Assembly: GCA_934693215.1 (NCBI GenBank)
Contig: CAKUVB010000086.1
Location: 1-7,307 of the forward strand
Length of the DNA stretch: 7,307 bases
Reading direction: 5' to 3'
Source: an uncultured Candidatus Melainabacteria bacterium
Lineage (GTDB): Bacteria; Cyanobacteriota; Vampirovibrionia; Gastranaerophilales; Gastranaerophilaceae
In this document: in pieces, positions 5,390 through 7,307 of the stretch
Position numbering within the stretch: the stretch's first letter is position 1
Layout of the letters: each line of letters starts with the position of its first letter
Made by a program: the position numbers and the translations under genes
Notes under the pieces: model-generated
Database searches by the model: none
What the model saw: the letters and a program-made list of their open reading frames with translations, nothing else
What the model was told of the DNA's origin: nothing

Positions 5390-7249
5390 ATGAGCGAAGA
5401 CTATAACATAACAAGTGGTGGTATTACCCAAGAGCAATTTTTAAATATAATAAAAAATAAAGATGAAACTGTTCGAAAGAAAGCTCTTGATATTTTTACT
5501 GAATATTCAAACAAAGTCAGTGAAAATGATAATACTCTTGATGCAAAGGAACAAGAACTGGCAAATACAGCTTTCAAAGAGCTTGGTTTAGAGCTTAGTA
5601 CCAATGCTAAAAAATCAGAGCCTACCACTAAAAATATGGTATCAAACTTCTTTCAATATATTACACAAGACAAAGAGTTTACCGGAAGTTTAGCAAATGG
5701 TCAAAAAATGGAACTTCCTGCGGGTTGCACCAAAAAAGATAATGGTATTGAATTTGGCGGTAAATTATACGTTATGCGTGGTGGCGAAGGAGATGACCCG
5801 TTAAGATTCGAATGTGATGATACTAAAAAAACACTAAGAGAAGCATTATCGGAAGTAAACTCTGATGATGCTGTACATAAATATCATAACCATGGTGATG
5901 CCGTTAATGACAAATCTACATATAATAAAGAAAGCGGAACTATCTCCCATGATAACGATGAAACGGCTGTATCACAAACCCAAACATTTGCATCAATGCT
6001 AATGAACGGAGCAAAAGCTTCTAGATTAACACTTGATGAACAAAAGGGGAAAAACGGTAACACTACAACAACAGGCGAAACAATACTAAACACCATAAAC
6101 ACAGATAATGATGATGGTATTACAATGAAAGAATTGATATCATATCTAAATGCCGTCCAACAAGAATCTCAAACAGTTAAAAACCCAACAGGTGCGAGAA
6201 AATTTGCTAAAGGTGTTGATTTAGATGCAAAAGATTTATCAAATATAAGTAAAGTATTCAAAAAATACGCAGAAGAAGATAACAAACTTCAAAAAGAGGA
6301 GTTACAAAAGCTTCTTGATGACCTGAAAAATCAAAGCATGAGTGACCTCGCAACAGGTGAAGACGATAAATATATCGGAGAAAAAAATAAACCTGAAGAC
6401 AAAATTAAACCAAATAATACTCCAAAACCTGAAAAAGAGCCTGTGGAAAATAATGGCAACAGAACTCGTAAAGTAAAACAAGATGCGACAACAAAAGGTT
6501 ACGGAGAAAAACAAAGATATGATTACCACAATGGAGTCCGAACAGCATTAGTAAAAGATAATAAACTATACGAAGACGAAAATGGCAATCTTGCACAAGT
6601 CGGTCATTCTTCTCTATTCAAAAAACGATTTGAATACATTGAAGGATTACCTAAAGAAGTCCGAGCAAAGGTTATTGATGGTAAAATCGAAAGCTCAGAA
6701 CAAAACAAAGAGAAAGTCGTTCAAGTAAAAGATAAAAATAAAAATATAACTTATTACATGGTTAATACAACTGATGACAATAAATATCAACTAGGAGAAC
6801 AATTATTCAAAGTAAAAGATAAATTTATACCGAAAAGACTAATACCAAAAGAAATAAATAAACAACTTAATTTACCTGAAAATGTGAAATATCCAAAGGG
6901 TTTAACTGCAGAATTTGATAATAAAGGTAATATCAAGTTTAAATTTGACGGAAAAGAAATTGATAAAGACAAAGCAATAGCTAGGATTCGCAGAAAAAAT
7001 AACCTTGGAAGTGGTCTTCAATTTAGTAACAAACCTAAAAAATTAACATCATCTGAAAGAAAAATAATGGAAGCCAAAGCCAAAAAAGAAGGCTATGAGG
7101 CAACATATGGTGCAGAATACGGCTGGTACAAAAAATATGATAACAAAAAAACACTCCGACACTTCCTATGGAATCCAAAAACAGAAACATTTGACATGAA
7201 AAAGAAAGTTAGTTTTGTAACTGATAAAGGAGAAGCCTTAAACAAATAA
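5390..7249 (+). CDS. Unrecognised 619-residue protein with three EF-hand-like loops
   Basis: I do not recognise this protein as a named family. It is very rich in Lys, Asn, Asp and Glu, has two Cys, and shows no signal peptide or membrane helix. The N-terminal half is helical with three similar loops: residues 45-54 (ENDNTLDAKE), 239-248 (DNDDGITMKE) and 295-304 (EEDNKLQKEE). They share acidic-x-D-[N/D]-x-[L/I]-x3-E, the second half of an EF-hand loop, and each is followed by a helix; only the middle one is close to a calcium-binding loop. Residues 100-145 form a Gly-rich possible beta module with both Cys (C113, C142). A charged Pro-containing linker (332-357) leads to a beta-rich C-terminal half with repeated D/N-G turns and aromatic Tyr/Trp clusters. 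An in-frame TGA at 5384 rules out an upstream start; GGAG 13 bases before the ATG is a poor ribosome site. A terminator follows directly, so it is probably transcribed alone. Confidence 0.85.
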   Translation: MSEDYNITSGGITQEQFLNIIKNKDETVRKKALDIFTEYSNKVSENDNTLDAKEQELANTAFKELGLELSTNAKKSEPTTKNMVSNFFQYITQDKEFTGSLANGQKMELPAGCTKKDNGIEFGGKLYVMRGGEGDDPLRFECDDTKKTLREALSEVNSDDAVHKYHNHGDAVNDKSTYNKESGTISHDNDETAVSQTQTFASMLMNGAKASRLTLDEQKGKNGNTTTTGETILNTINTDNDDGITMKELISYLNAVQQESQTVKNPTGARKFAKGVDLDAKDLSNISKVFKKYAEEDNKLQKEELQKLLDDLKNQSMSDLATGEDDKYIGEKNKPEDKIKPNNTPKPEKEPVENNGNRTRKVKQDATTKGYGEKQRYDYHNGVRTALVKDNKLYEDENGNLAQVGHSSLFKKRFEYIEGLPKEVRAKVIDGKIESSEQNKEKVVQVKDKNKNITYYMVNTTDDNKYQLGEQLFKVKDKFIPKRLIPKEINKQLNLPENVKYPKGLTAEFDNKGNIKFKFDGKEIDKDKAIARIRRKNNLGSGLQFSNKPKKLTSSERKIMEAKAKKEGYEATYGAEYGWYKKYDNKKTLRHFLWNPKTETFDMKKKVSFVTDKGEALNK

Positions 7250-7263
7250 CGAATCATAAAAAC

Positions 7264-7297
7264 AAAGAGACCGACTGCAAGCAGTCGGTCTCTTTTC
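7264..7297 (+). terminator. Strong rho-independent terminator, probably bidirectional
   Basis: A perfect 15-bp inverted repeat (arms 7264-7278 and 7281-7295, core GAGACCGACTGC and its complement) forms a GC-rich hairpin with a tight loop. It is followed by TTTTCT on the plus strand. It begins 15 bases after the stop of the 619-residue protein. On the minus strand the stem is followed by a T-rich run, so it could also end a convergent transcript from beyond the window. Confidence 0.95.
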
Positions 7298-7307
7298 TGA
7301 TAAATAT

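Overview
The window is strongly AT-rich by eye, and every complete gene in it ends in TAA. Shine-Dalgarno use is patchy. The combination of low GC, a small orphan sensor kinase with a THDLKTP H-box, a lysine/asparagine-rich EF-hand-like protein and TPR proteins with Sec signals would fit a host-associated, non-photosynthetic relative of cyanobacteria (Vampirovibrionia/Gastranaerophilales). This is a tentative assignment from general impression, with no marker gene in the window. No rRNA, tRNA, CRISPR array, insertion sequence or other mobile element was seen.

Layout. Positions 1-2918 (+) look like one operon of three genes: a secreted TPR protein whose 5' end lies outside the window, an exported calcineurin-like metallophosphoesterase whose start overlaps the TPR stop (TAATG), and a DJ-1/PfpI-family protein 12 bases later. 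Positions 2907-3742 (-) hold a second, convergent unit: a 74-residue XRE-type DNA-binding protein followed by a GNAT-type acetyltransferase, whose last codons overlap the 3' end of the DJ-1 gene by 12 bp. A 192-bp divergent region (3743-3934) carries back-to-back promoters. The XRE promoter is placed so that its transcript should be nearly leaderless. From 3935 (+) comes a membrane PAS-histidine kinase without a response regulator beside it. After a 168-bp gap with a 7-bp perfect dyad comes a 619-residue protein of unknown function (5390-7249) with three EF-hand-like loops. A strong hairpin terminator closes the window.

How they may work together. The TPR and phosphoesterase proteins carry export signals and probably act outside the cytoplasm, while the DJ-1 protein is cytosolic. 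The XRE protein is the obvious candidate regulator of the divergent region. The kinase's partner and the target of the EF-hand-like protein cannot be told from this window. The least explained item is the 619-residue protein. No complete new system can be claimed from the sequence alone. No gene-free stretch exceeds 300 bases.
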